This document shows positions 45,130 through 56,180 of a DNA stretch of 64,000 nt, in pieces (position 1 is the stretch's first letter; every line of letters starts with the position of its first letter). The stretch covers positions 27,141,525 to 27,205,524 of the forward strand of contig OX465588.1 of assembly GCA_950022655.1 (NCBI GenBank), written 5' to 3'. The position numbers and the translations under genes were made by a program. Under the pieces are notes generated by a model. That model ran no database searches. It saw only the letters and a program-made list of their open reading frames with translations, and was not told the origin of the DNA. The stretch comes from Alentia gelatinosa. Taxonomy: Eukaryota > Annelida > Polychaeta > Phyllodocida > Polynoidae.

Positions 45130-45600
45130 TTTCATGACCTCGTTTATCTGTTTGATTTTACGTCCAGTTTACCATTAGAGGTCCTTTCCAGAGTTTCTCA
45201 AGGTTCAGCCTTTTCTCACTGGTTTTACAGAGGAGGGGTGGTGATCAAATCTATGAGATGAATTTAGACAAGAATCTCACGCCTACACATTTACGAGGTG
45301 TGAGTTCTTTCACTTCCGACAATAAATAGACATGGAAGTTTACCACTGCTGGAGATGAGGGTGAAAGGTGGCTACACACTACACCATATAGACATGGTGT
45401 GGGAAGGATTGACCTTTGATATAGCAGTAAATCTACCACTGCTGGGGACGAAGGAGACGAGTGGCTGTGCACCACACCACACCACTCTTTGATATGGCAG
45501 TAAATCTACCACTGCAGGGGATGAGGGAGAAAGATGGCTCCACACCACACCACACAGAGATTGTATGAGAAGGACTGGGCTTTGATATAATAATAAGTCT
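45130..45600 (-). repeat. SINE-family body with subrepeats
   Basis: CCAGTTTACCATTAGAGG, TCCTTTCCAGAGTTTCTCAA, ATCTATGAGATGAATTTAGA, GTGAGTTCTTTCACTTCCGA, then three units with AAAGGTGGCTACACAC / ACGAGTGGCTGTGCACC / AAGATGGCTCCACACC at ~85-90 bp spacing. No tRNA head seen. Confidence 0.6.
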
Positions 45601-46420
45601 ACAACTGCTTATTTTGATGACCTGTTTGAATCCCAAATTACAGCTTTGATCCGCGGCATCTCTGGATTCGCTGCTGTAAATCTGATCAAAACAGATAAGC
45701 AAATAAGGCAGTAGTCTGGTTATTGCAGGGCCATCAGATTTCTTCATCTTTCACCTGTGTACATATTGTTCGGGTTTGTCAGACCTCAGGTCCCGTACCT
45801 GGCCATTCTGCTCCGACACGACGACCCGAAACACACCCCACAATGTGACAGGCTTCACTCGGGTTCTGATCCCCGCAGCGTCATTTACAAGGCACCTGTG
45901 AGGAGAGTCAACAGGCTGCACTAATGTCACCAGGCTGCCTGCCGTGTAGACTCCGGCCGGAGACAGAAGCCCTGCATCCTTCATCATCACCTACGGCTGA
46001 GGGCTGGGTACAGAGTACACCACTAAAACCTTTATAAACAGGTTCGACACACATGGCCCCCTATACCCTGATAAAGCAGACAGCTGGTGCAACCCTTAAA
46101 ACATTTCTTGCCAGAGCATTATCTCCAACCAACTCAACCTTTCACTGTTCATGGAAGCCGTCTTTCCCTGAAGTTGTTACTTCATCCCGTGATCAGTACA
46201 AAATAAAGTATTTATTCAATGCCTATCAATTCCTTTAATTTCGTTTCCTTCTCTGAGATTTAGGATCCATAGGTTTGATATCTGCTTGGTGAGTGGCACT
46301 GATCTACTCTCCCAGCACAGTACACGTATATTCTACATCCTACATACAAAGAGGATTGACGCTGGAACCAGTGGACAGAGAATATGCTGGGAGATGAGCG
46401 GGTTCTGGTGATGATTAATC
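45601..46420. other. No gene recognised
   Basis: Unique sequence. The minus frame of 104 residues at 45433-45747 overlaps the SINE body. Confidence 0.4.
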
Positions 46421-46425
46421 CCAGC

Positions 46426-46454
46426 TGACCTTGACCCACTTAGGCTGACCTTGA
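46426..46454 (-). promoter_or_regulatory. Twin TCAAGGTCA receptor monomer sites, 20 bp apart
   Basis: TGACCTTGA at 46426-46434 and 46446-46454, both in the same orientation. The reverse complement TCAAGGTCA is the extended half-site used by ERR, FTZ-F1/SF-1 and related orphan receptors. A TAATCC (Otx/Bicoid-type) lies just upstream, in GATTAATCCC (46413-46422). Confidence 0.4.
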
Positions 46455-46693
46455 CACCTGGTCGTCACCTGACCCGACATCCAGTGCTGGCAGGGCAGAT
46501 GTAAAACACGCAGCACACCTGGTGGCAGACGGCGGAACTTATCAGCGCATGCGCGGGAGGTTGATAACCGGATGTACATTCTCCATACATAGTCTCCGTC
46601 ACAGTAAGTGAAGGGGAGCAAAAAATAAACCTATGTAGGGAGAGTGGAGGATGCTGACTTTATCAGTGACCTCCAGGGGGAGCTACTAGCCCG

Positions 46694-46717
46694 TGACCTT
46701 GACGAGGTCAATGACCT
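46694..46717. promoter_or_regulatory. Perfect IR1 (AGGTCA-A-TGACCT) next to TGACCTTGA
   Basis: TGACCTTGA at 46694-46702 is followed by AGGTCAATGACCT at 46705-46717, a perfect inverted repeat with one-base spacer. IR1 is the classical arrangement for ecdysone receptor/USP and for FXR/RXR. It lies 240 bp from the twin sites above. Confidence 0.45.
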
Positions 46718-47440
46718 TCACCTGCTGCAGAGTCTGCCGTTCGCCATGATACTTCACTCAAGAATTATAATCTTTTCTTGTAGGATAACACCATACAAAA
46801 TTGATGATATTATTTAGAGATTATTCGTGAACAATCTCAATCAATTTCTAGCACTATCCGTAATGGCTGTGTAATTGGGTAAATGATAAAAATCATGGCG
46901 GTCACCATTATGGAGGCACCGTAGAGGTGACAATCATGTGTATTCAAATGAAATATTGTCATATTAATAGGCGGGTAATGGGAATCGATGCGCCATGTGA
47001 AACACGAGATGGATTGAAATATTGGATTACTTTATCAAATGCAGATAGATGTGTCCCTATGTGAACCGGTTCAAATAACCGTGCCTCCCTGTCTCTACAC
47101 CCCCCCCCCGCCCCCACCTCCAGCAACCCCCACCCGCAACCATGCCCTGGGTCCGGTTCCCAAAATCAAACCGCATATATGAATTTGAATATAAAATACG
47201 AGAAAAGTTGCATTTCTGTCACCGTGAACAGGAAGAGGGAACCCAATCATATAATTTGAAGAAAAAATATCAGACTTCCTTATATAATCAAGATTGTTAT
47301 CGTTTAGAGAGTATTTTGAGGATAAGATTTTGATAATTAGTTTGGGACCATGTCCTTTAACCCCCAGCACCCCTGCAGCCCGTTGCTGTCACCAGATGGC
47401 GTGCTACTAATGTGTCGGTATAAATCCTCGCGCTAACTCA
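46718..47440. other. No gene recognised
   Basis: A C-run (CCCCCCCCCCGCCCCC) lies at 47099-47115. The frames around it show no domain. AT-rich elsewhere. Confidence 0.4.
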
Positions 47441-47860
47441 CAGACAGTGATATACTAAAACATGTTGGTATAAGTCACGGCTCTAACTCACATGCAATGA
47501 CATACTAAAACATGTTGGTATAAGTCAGCCCTCTAACTCACATGCAATGACGTACTAAAACATGTTGGTTTAAGTCCAAGCACTGACTCACAGACTGTGA
47601 TGTACTATAACACATTAGTATAAGTGCCCGCTCTAACTCATAGGTGTATTAAGGTGTACAATGTGTTGGTATAAGTCCTGGCACTAACTCACATACAGTG
47701 ACATACTAAAATATGTAGGTATGATTTCTGGCTCTAACTCCCAGACAGTAGAGTACTAAGAACGTGTCAGTATAAGTTCCCTCTCTATCTCACAGACAGC
47801 GACATACTAAAAACATTTCGGTATAAATCAGGCTCCGTGTGGTAACTCACAGACAGTTTG
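47440..47860 (+). repeat. ~58-bp tandem array
   Basis: Unit 'TACTAAAACATGTTGGTATAAGTC...CTCTAACTCACAnnCAnTGACA' recurs about seven times (near 47452, 47509, 47567, 47657, 47711, 47753, 47806). Divergence is mild in the first units and stronger later. Confidence 0.7.
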
Positions 47861-48400
47861 GGGATTTCTGGCGGTGTGTTGGAGCCACTCATCGCGAGCT
47901 GCTCAGCGGAATGAGGATACAGCGATCATCTCACATCCCTGCTGTCCAGTCGGAGATAACTCGGCTACATTGTTCGCCACATATCACCAGGACTAAATCC
48001 TATCAAGCCTCTGTATTATTATCTCTATTCCCCGCATATAAACAGGCTTATTACCAGCCGAGCCCACAACATGTTTATTCCCCTACAATGCACCTCTCAA
48101 CATCCATAAATAAACCGCTTCTCCAGCCACTGGCCACCACATGTCACCCAGTGGATTTTTTGCAGCCGGGAAAATACCGGTTTATAGATTTTTACCAGCT
48201 GACGTGGTTTTGATAAATGGCCTACTTTTGGCGTTGTTTACACAATTTCCAGATCCCGATAAAAAAAAAGCCCGCCGGTTGACATGAGTCTTATCCTCTG
48301 CGGTTCGGGTATCACTACCTGTGTGGACTCACTGTCAAGCTACACATTATAACACACACATACACGGCCGTCCGCACTGTAGTCAGCCCCTGATGGCTCG
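47861..48400. other. Unique segment with Fox/Hox-like motifs
   Basis: CATAAATAAACCG (48106-48118), TTTTGATAAATGG and GTTGTTTACACAA (48232-48244) are Cdx/Hox- and forkhead-like. A plus frame of 124 residues (47839-48213) shows no domain. Confidence 0.35.
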
Positions 48401-48404
48401 GATT

Positions 48405-48421
48405 TGACCTTGAGTTGACCT
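48405..48421 (-). promoter_or_regulatory. Perfect DR5 nuclear-receptor element
   Basis: TGACCT (48405-48410), five bases, TGACCT (48416-48421). On the minus strand this is AGGTCA-N5-AGGTCA, the classical retinoic-acid response arrangement. Both half-sites carry the upstream TCA/CCA extension (TGACCTTGA, TGACCTTGG). Confidence 0.45.
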
Positions 48422-48463
48422 TGGGGTGTGTGTATCATAGTGCGTTATTTGTTTGACCTCATT

Positions 48464-48480
48464 AGGACCTCGGAGGTCCT
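48464..48480. promoter_or_regulatory. Perfect palindrome AGGACCTC-G-GAGGTCCT
   Basis: Two 8-base arms with a one-base centre, 43 bases downstream of the DR5. A further TGACCT lies at 48454-48459. It is a receptor-like or other dimer site by form only. Confidence 0.3.
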
Positions 48481-49309
48481 CCGCCGACATGTGGTTCAGC
48501 TCCCTGCCCCCAGAGGCGCTCTGCTCATGCGCACAGACTTGTTCGCCACTTGTTCCATGCGCCCGCTGCTAGCAAAACACTACCGCCAGATGGCACCACT
48601 GGGTCACAGTAGGATGTTGGGGGGGGGGGGGGGGCACAGCCTTCCGTCTCCACTTCCAGTGGCAGGTCGCTGTGCCTCCAAGCGGAGCTTTAGTTAATCT
48701 ACTCGTTATGTACTGTATTCAGCGTGTGCCGGTAAGTGATGGGAGAGTTCATTGTTTATTTTTCGGGTGGTTTAGAGAAGGGCGAAGAAGCTCTGAACCC
48801 TGAAAGGGGTCCTGGAAAAGCTCATCGCAAACGCGGCCTTGGGATGGTGACAGAACAGAATCTCGATACAATGTTTATTCCCTCCATTTCCGCCAGGGGC
48901 GGCTGGGAAGGATCACGTGGTCCGCACCGGAAGTGCAGGCATGCGGCGGGGCCCCGTTGCACAAAAATCTGTTTGGTTTTTGTGTCGACGCTCGGGTCCA
49001 AAAAGCAGGCCCCCCTCTGTGACGTCACACCGCAAATATTGACGGTTTATTTTTCGGGAACAAACCTTGTGGTCGGGGTTGTGCGCGCAGTTCTTACGTT
49101 GTGTGCGGTGGACAGGAGACTGGGGTATCGGAGATCGGGGGTTATTTACCCTCTACTTCCTCCGGGTGGCACTCCACTGATAAGCGGGAATTAGTGGCGA
49201 ACTCCCTGAAATAAATAGCGGCCACCAGGAGGTGGGTGTAATGAGAAGATAGCGCGACATGTTTGCCGCACGTTACTCGGCGCGTCTTGAGATAGGTGAG
49301 ATGAATTCA
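48481..49309. other. GC-rich segment; no gene supported
   Basis: A G-run of about 16 lies at 48619-48634. CACGTG (48914-48919), CCGGAAGTG (ETS-like, 48928-48936) and TGACGTCA (CRE, 49020-49027) lie within 115 bases. Frame 48736-49194 (152 residues) has no domain. Promoter-like motif mix, but no exon recognised. Confidence 0.35.
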
Positions 49310-49448
49310 GAAACCTAAGTTTACGGTCAGAGATCGATCCCATCTTGTATGAATTGCAACGTAATTCACGCGGATTCGGATTGTGAATTACTACGCTATT
49401 CAAACTCGATGGGATACGAGCTCTTACCGTAAACTTTCATATGTTTCC
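49310..49448. repeat. Hairpin element, copy 2
   Basis: GAAACCTAAGTTTACGGTCAG pairs with CTTACCGTAAACTTTCATATGTTTC, ATCCCATCTTGTATGAATTG with TATTCAAACTCGATGGGAT, and CGTAATTCACGC with TGTGAATTACTACG. Arms are about 65-70 bp. Same family as 17091-17234. Confidence 0.7.
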
Positions 49449-50763
49449 TTTACATTATCGTTATGGGTCTTAAAAACTCAGCCTTGATGTATTCTACTGC
49501 TTTCGGGTTTTTTTTATTGCACTTGCTGCTGACAGCACAGGATAAGTCACCCCAGACCCCTTTACAGCCAAGCCACATCCTAGTGCCTACCAGCAAGACA
49601 CCAGCTATAAAAGTTGTTTTTGTGGCCAGAATCACAAAACCTCTAGACTTAGGGTTGTTCTGTTTATGTCTAATGATTTTCGAAATAAAGTACACACACA
49701 CACGAGCGCGGTGGACCTCTTTTTTTTTTTTTTTACACTAATTAGCGTATTTTTGTCATGGATTCGCTTTTGCTTTTGACCTCGTGCTAAACTGAAGGAC
49801 CAGACAAGCCGGGTTTTGCCTGCGTGTATTCGGGAGAGGGTGGGGGGAGTGTGTAGACCAGGCTGGTAGACAGAGACTCCATTAGCAGACGACCATTAAA
49901 AACCGCCCAGCGCGCATCTCCCGACGACGGCCGAGCGCCGCCGAGCACAGCCGAGCACGCCTATTAGCGTCAGAGGTGAGTGTTTTTAGAGCTGTGAAGA
50001 GGGAAACAGGGAGCAGGACAGTGACCCCCGAGATCTGAGGGTCGAACATGTTTTTATTTGGACATTTGGAAGTCTCCGTACTCAAAATTAGTATTGTGCA
50101 CTGGATTATATACTTTCACTACTGTTACAAGAGTCTATAATGAGAGGGTTTAACGCATTGATGCACGTGGAAACCCATGTAACCTGATTGAGCAATAAAG
50201 AAATGTTATTAAAAAAAATTAGGCATATATAATCAAAGTTTTACAACAAATATTGAGCCCATTTTGAGGCTTTAAATCTCTGATAGTATGCATAAAATGT
50301 AGATAGTAGACAGACTAAATTGATCTTCAGGGTTTTTCTTGGTGGCGGGTGGGTAGGGGTGAAATGCTCTATCCCTTCTGTTTCATACCACTTCCTCTGT
50401 CAGGTATCAACCTGGGTCAGCCAGGCCGCGGGGGGGTGTAGGGGGAGGGGTAAGCCAAATAGAGTCTATCCATGGTGAGATATTTCTACAACTTCACTGT
50501 CTTCGCTGCTGTGAGAATCGATAAGTATCAGCTGTTCACAATACAATAGTGCACTTCTATGATTGTAATGACGAGAGGAAGTAAAGCTTGTATTTTTATA
50601 CCAATTCCTGGATACAGAACTTATTGGCTTAAATAGAAATTTGGCATTAATTGACGGCCAACTACCTTTGTAATTAAAATCAGGGTGCAAATTCCGAGAG
50701 GCCCTTTAAGTACATCTTGGTAGGGCAGTAGTGTCTGTGATAAGAACAAAATGCGCTTCATTA
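49449..50763. other. No gene recognised
   Basis: T-run at 49720-49734, a CACACACACA microsatellite at 49693-49704, and a CG-rich patch at 49905-49970. No domain in the frames on either strand. Confidence 0.4.
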
Positions 50764-51565
50764 TGCTAGATTTACACTATGTTCCTGGTGTCTCTCTGCG
50801 ACCCCAGCAGTCCCATATTACCAAGACGTAGGGCACCGTTGCAGATGGCATGGAAGCCTATATGATCCTAGCAGCCACGGTTAGAGGACGTCCAAGGGCC
50901 CTGTTTTGACCACCCCTCTCATAAGATCTCAAACTCTCTAAGTCGTATTCTGTATTCTCAATACGCTCTATGGAGAAGAATTCTTAACGAACTAGGCTTA
51001 GAGCCTTGAGAATCCACTGGCCTACCTCCTGTGCTAAAGACGTACATGAATGCAACCCAAAGATTCCTATAATCTCAATGATGCCACCTAGCGGGAATAC
51101 TGTGTGGCAGTGGATTCCCAAGGCTCTGAGCCTAGTTCGTTAAGTCTTCTCCCATAGAGCGCAGTGAGAACCTTGTACAGAATACGACTTAGAGGGTGTG
51201 AGATTTGATGAGAGGGGTGCTTTTGACCATGTTGCCATGCACGGCTACGTGCGTTCTGTCACATCCTTCACATTTTGTCCATAGTTCCCGCTACGGTCAC
51301 CTGCGTTCAGCCACGTTCAATTAATTACATTATGTTGTGTTCATCACATCCTGGTACAATTCGCATTAAAACTGTATAGTACAAAGGCCACCGGAGCAAA
51401 ATCTTTGCCAGAGCCGCTAACGGGCCGGTCAACACCCAATGGTCAGGGTGAGTTACGGTTATTCACGTTTCACATACACCGTCTCCCTACGCTCTCCTAC
51501 GTTCATCCCGGTGCCTCCACGGTGCTCCTCTACCGGGTTGCCGGGAACATAGTGTAAACGTAGCA
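50764..51565. mobile_element. 802-bp nested foldback element
   Basis: Terminal repeats TGCTAGATTTACACTATGTT (left) and AACATAGTGTAAACGTAGCA (right) match at 20 of 22 bases when extended to the adjoining GGAA/TTCC, and both lie next to TTA (50761-50763, 51566-51568). Inside, a second inverted repeat with ~110-bp arms (50911-51019 and 51108-51219) faces an 88-bp spacer. TTA target sites suggest a PIF/Harbinger-like origin, but this is inference. No transposase frame. Confidence 0.65.
51081..51096 (-). promoter_or_regulatory. CTCF-like site in foldback spacer
   Basis: ATGCCACCTAGCGGGA, reverse complement TCCCGCTAGGTGGCAT, matches the CTCF core and lies in the spacer between the inner arms of the foldback element. 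Confidence 0.35.
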
Positions 51566-51568
51566 TTA

Positions 51569-51974
51569 GGTGGGCTCTAATATAAGAAATCTCAGAGAAG
51601 GGTTTAGCAGCTGTATCGGAGTTTCAGGTTCTTAATTGAGACAGAAACCTGGCAAGATGCGGCTAATTAGGGCTTTGTTATCGCCGCTTGCAGTGACGTA
51701 GAGAGTGGAGAACGGGGACTGCGGGGGGAGAGTGTACGCGGGAAGAATCTGGGAATCTGATAATGACACCAGATTGGATCCTATGTAAGTCATTATGGAC
51801 TGCATATGAGCGTGGGAGAACATCATATGGGAATATGGTGAAAGAGAATGAACCACTCGAAACACAGACAAGGTATTTCTAATCACCACATGTGTCTGTG
51901 ACAATGGCATGATCACAGTATAGTGCTGTAGCGTGATGGTTTAATCATCTGGTGTAGGGGCAATTCATGAAGGC
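51569..51974. other. No gene recognised
   Basis: Unique sequence with a minus frame of 94 residues and no domain. Confidence 0.4.
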
Positions 51975-52106
51975 GTATGGTATGCAATATCAACCTGTTT
52001 CTAATACCAGTGGGCATATCCACAGCGAAATTGACATGAAGTTATATACGAGCATGAGCAGGGATATTGCGCAGAAACAGGTCAATATTGTATTTATTAT
52101 TCAGCC
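51975..52106. repeat. REP-D copy 4
   Basis: GCAATATCAACCTGTTTCTA at the left and GAAACAGGTCAATATTGTAT at the right are facing ends. The interior keeps CGAGCATGAGCAGGGATATT, as in the other copies. About 130 bp. Confidence 0.6.
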
Positions 52107-52924
52107 TTGCATATTGGAATTAGGGGCGATCCATTAAGTATATGTGTGGATGACGCGGTGTACCGGTACGCTACCACAAATGCCTACCCGTGTCCGAGCT
52201 CTCTACCTTGTTGACTCTGTCACAGATTTCCTCCGTTCTGATTGGCTGTCGCTCGCCAAACAAAATCTTGTACCCTAGTAACGGGTGCGGTCTGTTCGGG
52301 ACCAGCGAAACTTTGCTGTGTCCTCTAAGTTTACAGGGTTTTTTAATGTCGGCTTCGCTGGTAGCTGGCCTCTCCCTGCGGTATCTCAGCTGGGAGCCCT
52401 GCAAACGCACTGTGAGACAATGTTTCACTCGCTTGTACCTAGAGTGGCACTGAAGCTGGTGCTTGGTTGGTGCCTACCATTTCTAATGGTATGCAACCGT
52501 GACAGACCGAAATACTCGCGTGGTGTTGACGATCCATTAAGTATATACGCAAAGATTCTGAAAATTTTGACTCTTAAAAAAAAAATCTTGTGCGCAATAG
52601 AACAAAGAAGGAACATACGCAAAATTTCCAAAAGTTTTAGTTTTTTTATGTATCCTCCAATGAGCTCTAGGATACGGTCGCGTTTAGAAATATCTAATTG
52701 TTTTGTGCTCGCGCCATGTTACATAACTCACTGTCAGTACCCCTCCTTAATTTACCGTTACATTGGAACGTTAAGAACGCAGGAAATATGAAACTAATGT
52801 GCGCGATGCAATATGTAAGTGAAAAAAATAGAAAACGTTTAAAATAATAAAGAATTCTAAAGAAAAAAAAGAGCTTTGCATCATTTCATTCCATTAATAA
52901 TTGTGTGTATTTGTTTATTTTAAC
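52107..52924. other. No gene supported; carries a dispersed CCATTAAGTATAT motif twice
   Basis: CGATCCATTAAGTATAT occurs at 52129-52145 and 52528-52544 in the same orientation about 400 bp apart. The second is followed by CGCAAAGATTCTGAAAATTT and CTTGTGCGCAATA, which resembles a widespread animal repeat with CCATTAAGTACGTACGC. Frames of 168 residues (plus) and 85 (minus) overlap and show no domain. Confidence 0.4.
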
Positions 52925-53020
52925 GTAACAACTGCAGCGGAAGACAACAGGCGCCATGTAAACAATTATATGAAATTGAGTCATGTTTAGATTCTATCCG
53001 ACCCCGTCACATGTTTCAAA
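52925..53020 (+). repeat. REP-C copy 3, right end only
   Basis: GCGGAAGACAACAGGCGCCA, AACAATTATATGAAATTGAG and TTCTATCCGACCCCGTC correspond to AGAAGACAACGAACGCCA, GACAATTATATGAAATTGAG and CTTATCCTACCCCGTT of 40465-40535. The left end is missing. Confidence 0.6.
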
Positions 53021-55194
53021 CTTATTGCTAGGGCAGTAAAGGGCATAATGTTATGCCTCTGGCCATATGGAGGTCACCTGACAAAGCTGTCCTTAAACAG
53101 AGGTCGATAAATAAACAAGACGGCACTTGGGCGTTCAGCATACATGAACATAGACACATTGTCTGCCATACATTGTAAGAATAGGACCTGTAACATAAAG
53201 AGATTCTTTATCCTGCTTCATGGGTATATATATATACGTACACAGAATACACCGAATACTACGCGTGCGTGAGAAACGTGATGCCAGCCTATCAGCAAAG
53301 AGTAGAGAACGGGCTGTGCTTGAACCGCCCCCACCCCCTACCATCCGGAAACAAAGTCTGCGCATGCTCTAACGGTATGTTGAAATCTTCAAGCACGCAT
53401 CTGGTATGTTGAAATCTCCAAGCACGCATCCAGATTCCGGTTACTATAAACACTCAGAGCGGCACATGCGTCTCTGCCGACACGCCACCGTCCAATAATA
53501 GTGTCCGTAACTTCGTGTTGGCGGGAAAACGCGCCGCTCGGCCAAATGTCGTCTGTGATTTGGTACAAACGGTTTTCGCCAGAATCGGCAGTGTACACCA
53601 AGGTCAAAGTGTCACGATCCCGGTTCGAGGTGATCGGTGAGTTTATTGAAAGGTTAACCTGTTTTACAGGTAAGGTTTGCGACTTGAGAAATTAGAAGAA
53701 CTTCTACCATTCTGTGTATTTCCCATTAGAGATATTGCCCCAACTGCTAGGTTCGATGATAGTAGCAAACGTGAGAACTCAGCCAGTATGTCATTAAAGA
53801 AAAGCTATTACCTCACAACAAGGCTCATTGTACTTCAGTTACTTCTGAGTTATTTGCTGCAGCTCTCTCACGTTTTTGTTCTTTTAGTGAAATTGGAGGT
53901 ATGTTTGGACATTGCAGTAGTCCCCATCTACCAACGGCTCCATCGGAAAATACAATGGCTGGGGAAGTCGATCAATACATCCATTTCACTATAATACTTT
54001 CATTTGTAGGTAATACTAGCAGCCTCTTCGCTCCAGCCTATGAACATCCACCTGGTAGATATTGGCCACACTACAGTATTCAGTCAAGCCTCTGTCTCTG
54101 TCTGGTGTAGCAAGCGTTAGCTCTGGTGGCCAGTGTATCTAACCTGGAAGCTTAGATATACGTATACGTTGGGGATACGTCTGCAGATATTTCCCTGCAA
54201 CATTCACTTATAAACAGGCAAGATTCCGACACATCTGTTTGGAGTTTCTCCCCCATAAAGAAACATACTTCACCAGACCCAAGCTTGAAGACTGGCATGC
54301 CACGACAGTGAGATTCTCATGTACAGAAAAAAGGATCAAACCAGCATTTTTGTATAACTTTAGTCACGTACGTTTTTCCTCACGATTTGTTTTTAGCCAT
54401 ACTCAAAACAATGTATAGTATTGTAGACTAATCTTATCTCTTAACCCAGAGATGAGACAGGACAGTTTCCGCCATATAAAAAAACCGCCCGTTCCTATCC
54501 ATCTCGTATTTAGGGCCGTACGTCTCACTGTAAAATCATTTCTGGGTATAAACTCGTTCTGAAGGAATTCTGTCCCACAACTCGAATGAGTATCATCGAT
54601 AGGCGTCATGACTATGTTTTTAGGTCATATGAAACAAGCTGTCTTCGAACGTCAATATACATTATACTTCCTAAAGGTATATAATGATCAGATATGTCCA
54701 TCTGCCTTCGGCATCGGGATATATCTGATAAATAATGTTACCGAATACGTATGACGTACGAAGGCAGTAAACCTGTTTCCATATATCAGAATTATATTTC
54801 CTCAGTGACAGAATATGTGCCAGCTTCACTCAAACTCCGTCTACAAGAGATAGATAAATACGTGTTTGATTAAAATTGCAATTGCTAGTCTGGCTGCCGT
54901 GGCTTCAGTCTGAGTTTGATTACTTGGGACGTGGTTGAGAGGTAATTATACGGATGTGGGGATAATCTATTCCTGGAGGAAACTGACGGGGATTAAGGTG
55001 AGGGAGCTTCACACGTCTGAGAGATTCTGCTGACTCGGCATTTGTTTATCTCGTCCGGATGAATTGCTATCTGTCGGTATTTGGGCGGGGATCATGGCTT
55101 GGTGATATGAAACCCCGTGCCGTACCGAGTTGTACTGCATAGTGAGCAACTCAAAGTAGGTCACACAGGGGCTGATGTATTAGGGTTGCCATAA
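53021..55194. other. No gene recognised; about 2.2 kb
   Basis: GGTATGTTGAAATCTCCAAG with GCACGCATC is duplicated side by side at 53372-53429. A TATATATATATA run lies at 53225-53235. The frame at 53677-53994 (105 residues) has a leucine-rich hydrophobic stretch but no family or context. Confidence 0.4.
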
Positions 55195-55590
55195 ACTTGG
55201 GATGTCAAAATTCCCTGATATTTTCCTGACTATTCCTTGGTAAATAAAACGAGGAAATCTTTATATTGCAAAAGACCTATTTTCCATCCATTTATCTTTG
55301 GATTTTAAGGACAGTACTTCTGAAACGCAATGATAAAAACCTTTCTTAGCAATTTCTGTGCCATGGTGATGATACTGGGGTCTCTAGGTCTCTGCTCATA
55401 CCAATACCCCTTGCATTGGAAATATAAGTCTAATTAAACGAATTGGACGTTAAACTACCCAAACAATAAACAAATATTTGAAATATTTCCTTTTCATTAA
55501 TATTCACAGATTCTGAGGGTGTCTACGTTGTCCAATTCTTAATGCACTGATTTGGAAGTTTCAAGGTTTCCCTGAGAGGAGTAACAAGTT
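55195..55590 (+). repeat. REP-F copy 2
   Basis: AAATTCCCTGATATTTTCC, CTTCTGAAACGCAATG, TTAGCAATTTCTGTGCCATGG, GCTCATACCAATACCCC-TTGC, GAGGGTGTCTACG, CTTAATGCACTGATTTGG and CCCTGAGAGGAGT follow the order of 26855-27170. Confidence 0.55.
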
Positions 55591-55907
55591 TCCATGACAG
55601 GTCGGCCTTAAAAGCTTGTTTATAGGCTTGACTATAGGCGGGACCTCCACTGCGCAGGCGTACCTGACGCACCTGACATGCGCAGAAGTCATCAGGGCCT
55701 GGTTGTCATGGCAACCGGAGAAGGCCATTTGGAGCGTGTCAGACGCGGCGGCGGGGGGAGGTGGGGGGGGGGGGGTTATCGACGGTGGCTCCGTCTCGCG
55801 GACTGCCGATACCAACTTCTACACTCCCCTCAATCTCCCAGCAGATCCTTTGCGTCGCTTAACACTTGTCTCTGAAACAACCAGGTTGTAAGGGATGACA
55901 GTTGCAT
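55591..55907. other. GC-rich segment with G-run
   Basis: GGGGGGAGGTGGGGGGGGGGGG-like run at 55756-55776. Both strands open for 84-91 residues across it, no domain. Confidence 0.4.
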
Positions 55908-56180
55908 AAAGAAAGTAAATATATTTATCATGTGGATTTTTTGTTTCCTCAGAGAGACCGAGAAGATTGGGGAAAATATGCCGGTGTCGGCCACGGCGCG
56001 AGGTTGAGGGTCTGTGGGGAGGTTCAAACCACTGTTTAATTTGTGAGAAAGAGGCTCACTTAATAGAGGTATTTGTCCTACACAAGGGCAATGCATTATG
56101 AATACTAAAGATGAAAGAGAATTTCATCGGAACCGTGGAAAAACTGCCATCTCTATGTAACCTTTCAATGGAATTCAAAG
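55908..56180 (+). repeat. REP-E copy 5
   Basis: TTTATCATGTGGATTTTTTG, CCTCAGAGAGACCGAGAAGA, GGAGGTTCAAACCACTGTTT, GAGAAAGAGGCTCACTTAAT, and CGGAACCGTGGAAAAACTGC in order. Confidence 0.6.

Noticed and set aside
44016..45137. 373-residue plus-strand open frame with 13-residue repeats
   Set aside because: It is a read-through of a 39-bp minisatellite that is open in other frames too; the single-unit relative at 61553 has no matching frame.
48754..49058. 14-base direct repeat GTTTATTTTTCGGG (48754 and 49045)
   Set aside because: Exact 14-base repeats are expected several times by chance in 64 kb.
52171..52791. Frames of 168 residues (plus) and 85 residues (minus), the latter with charged, protein-like composition
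   Set aside because: No family recognised, frames conflict, and the area carries a dispersed CCATTAAGTATAT repeat. A translated database search could reverse this for the minus frame.
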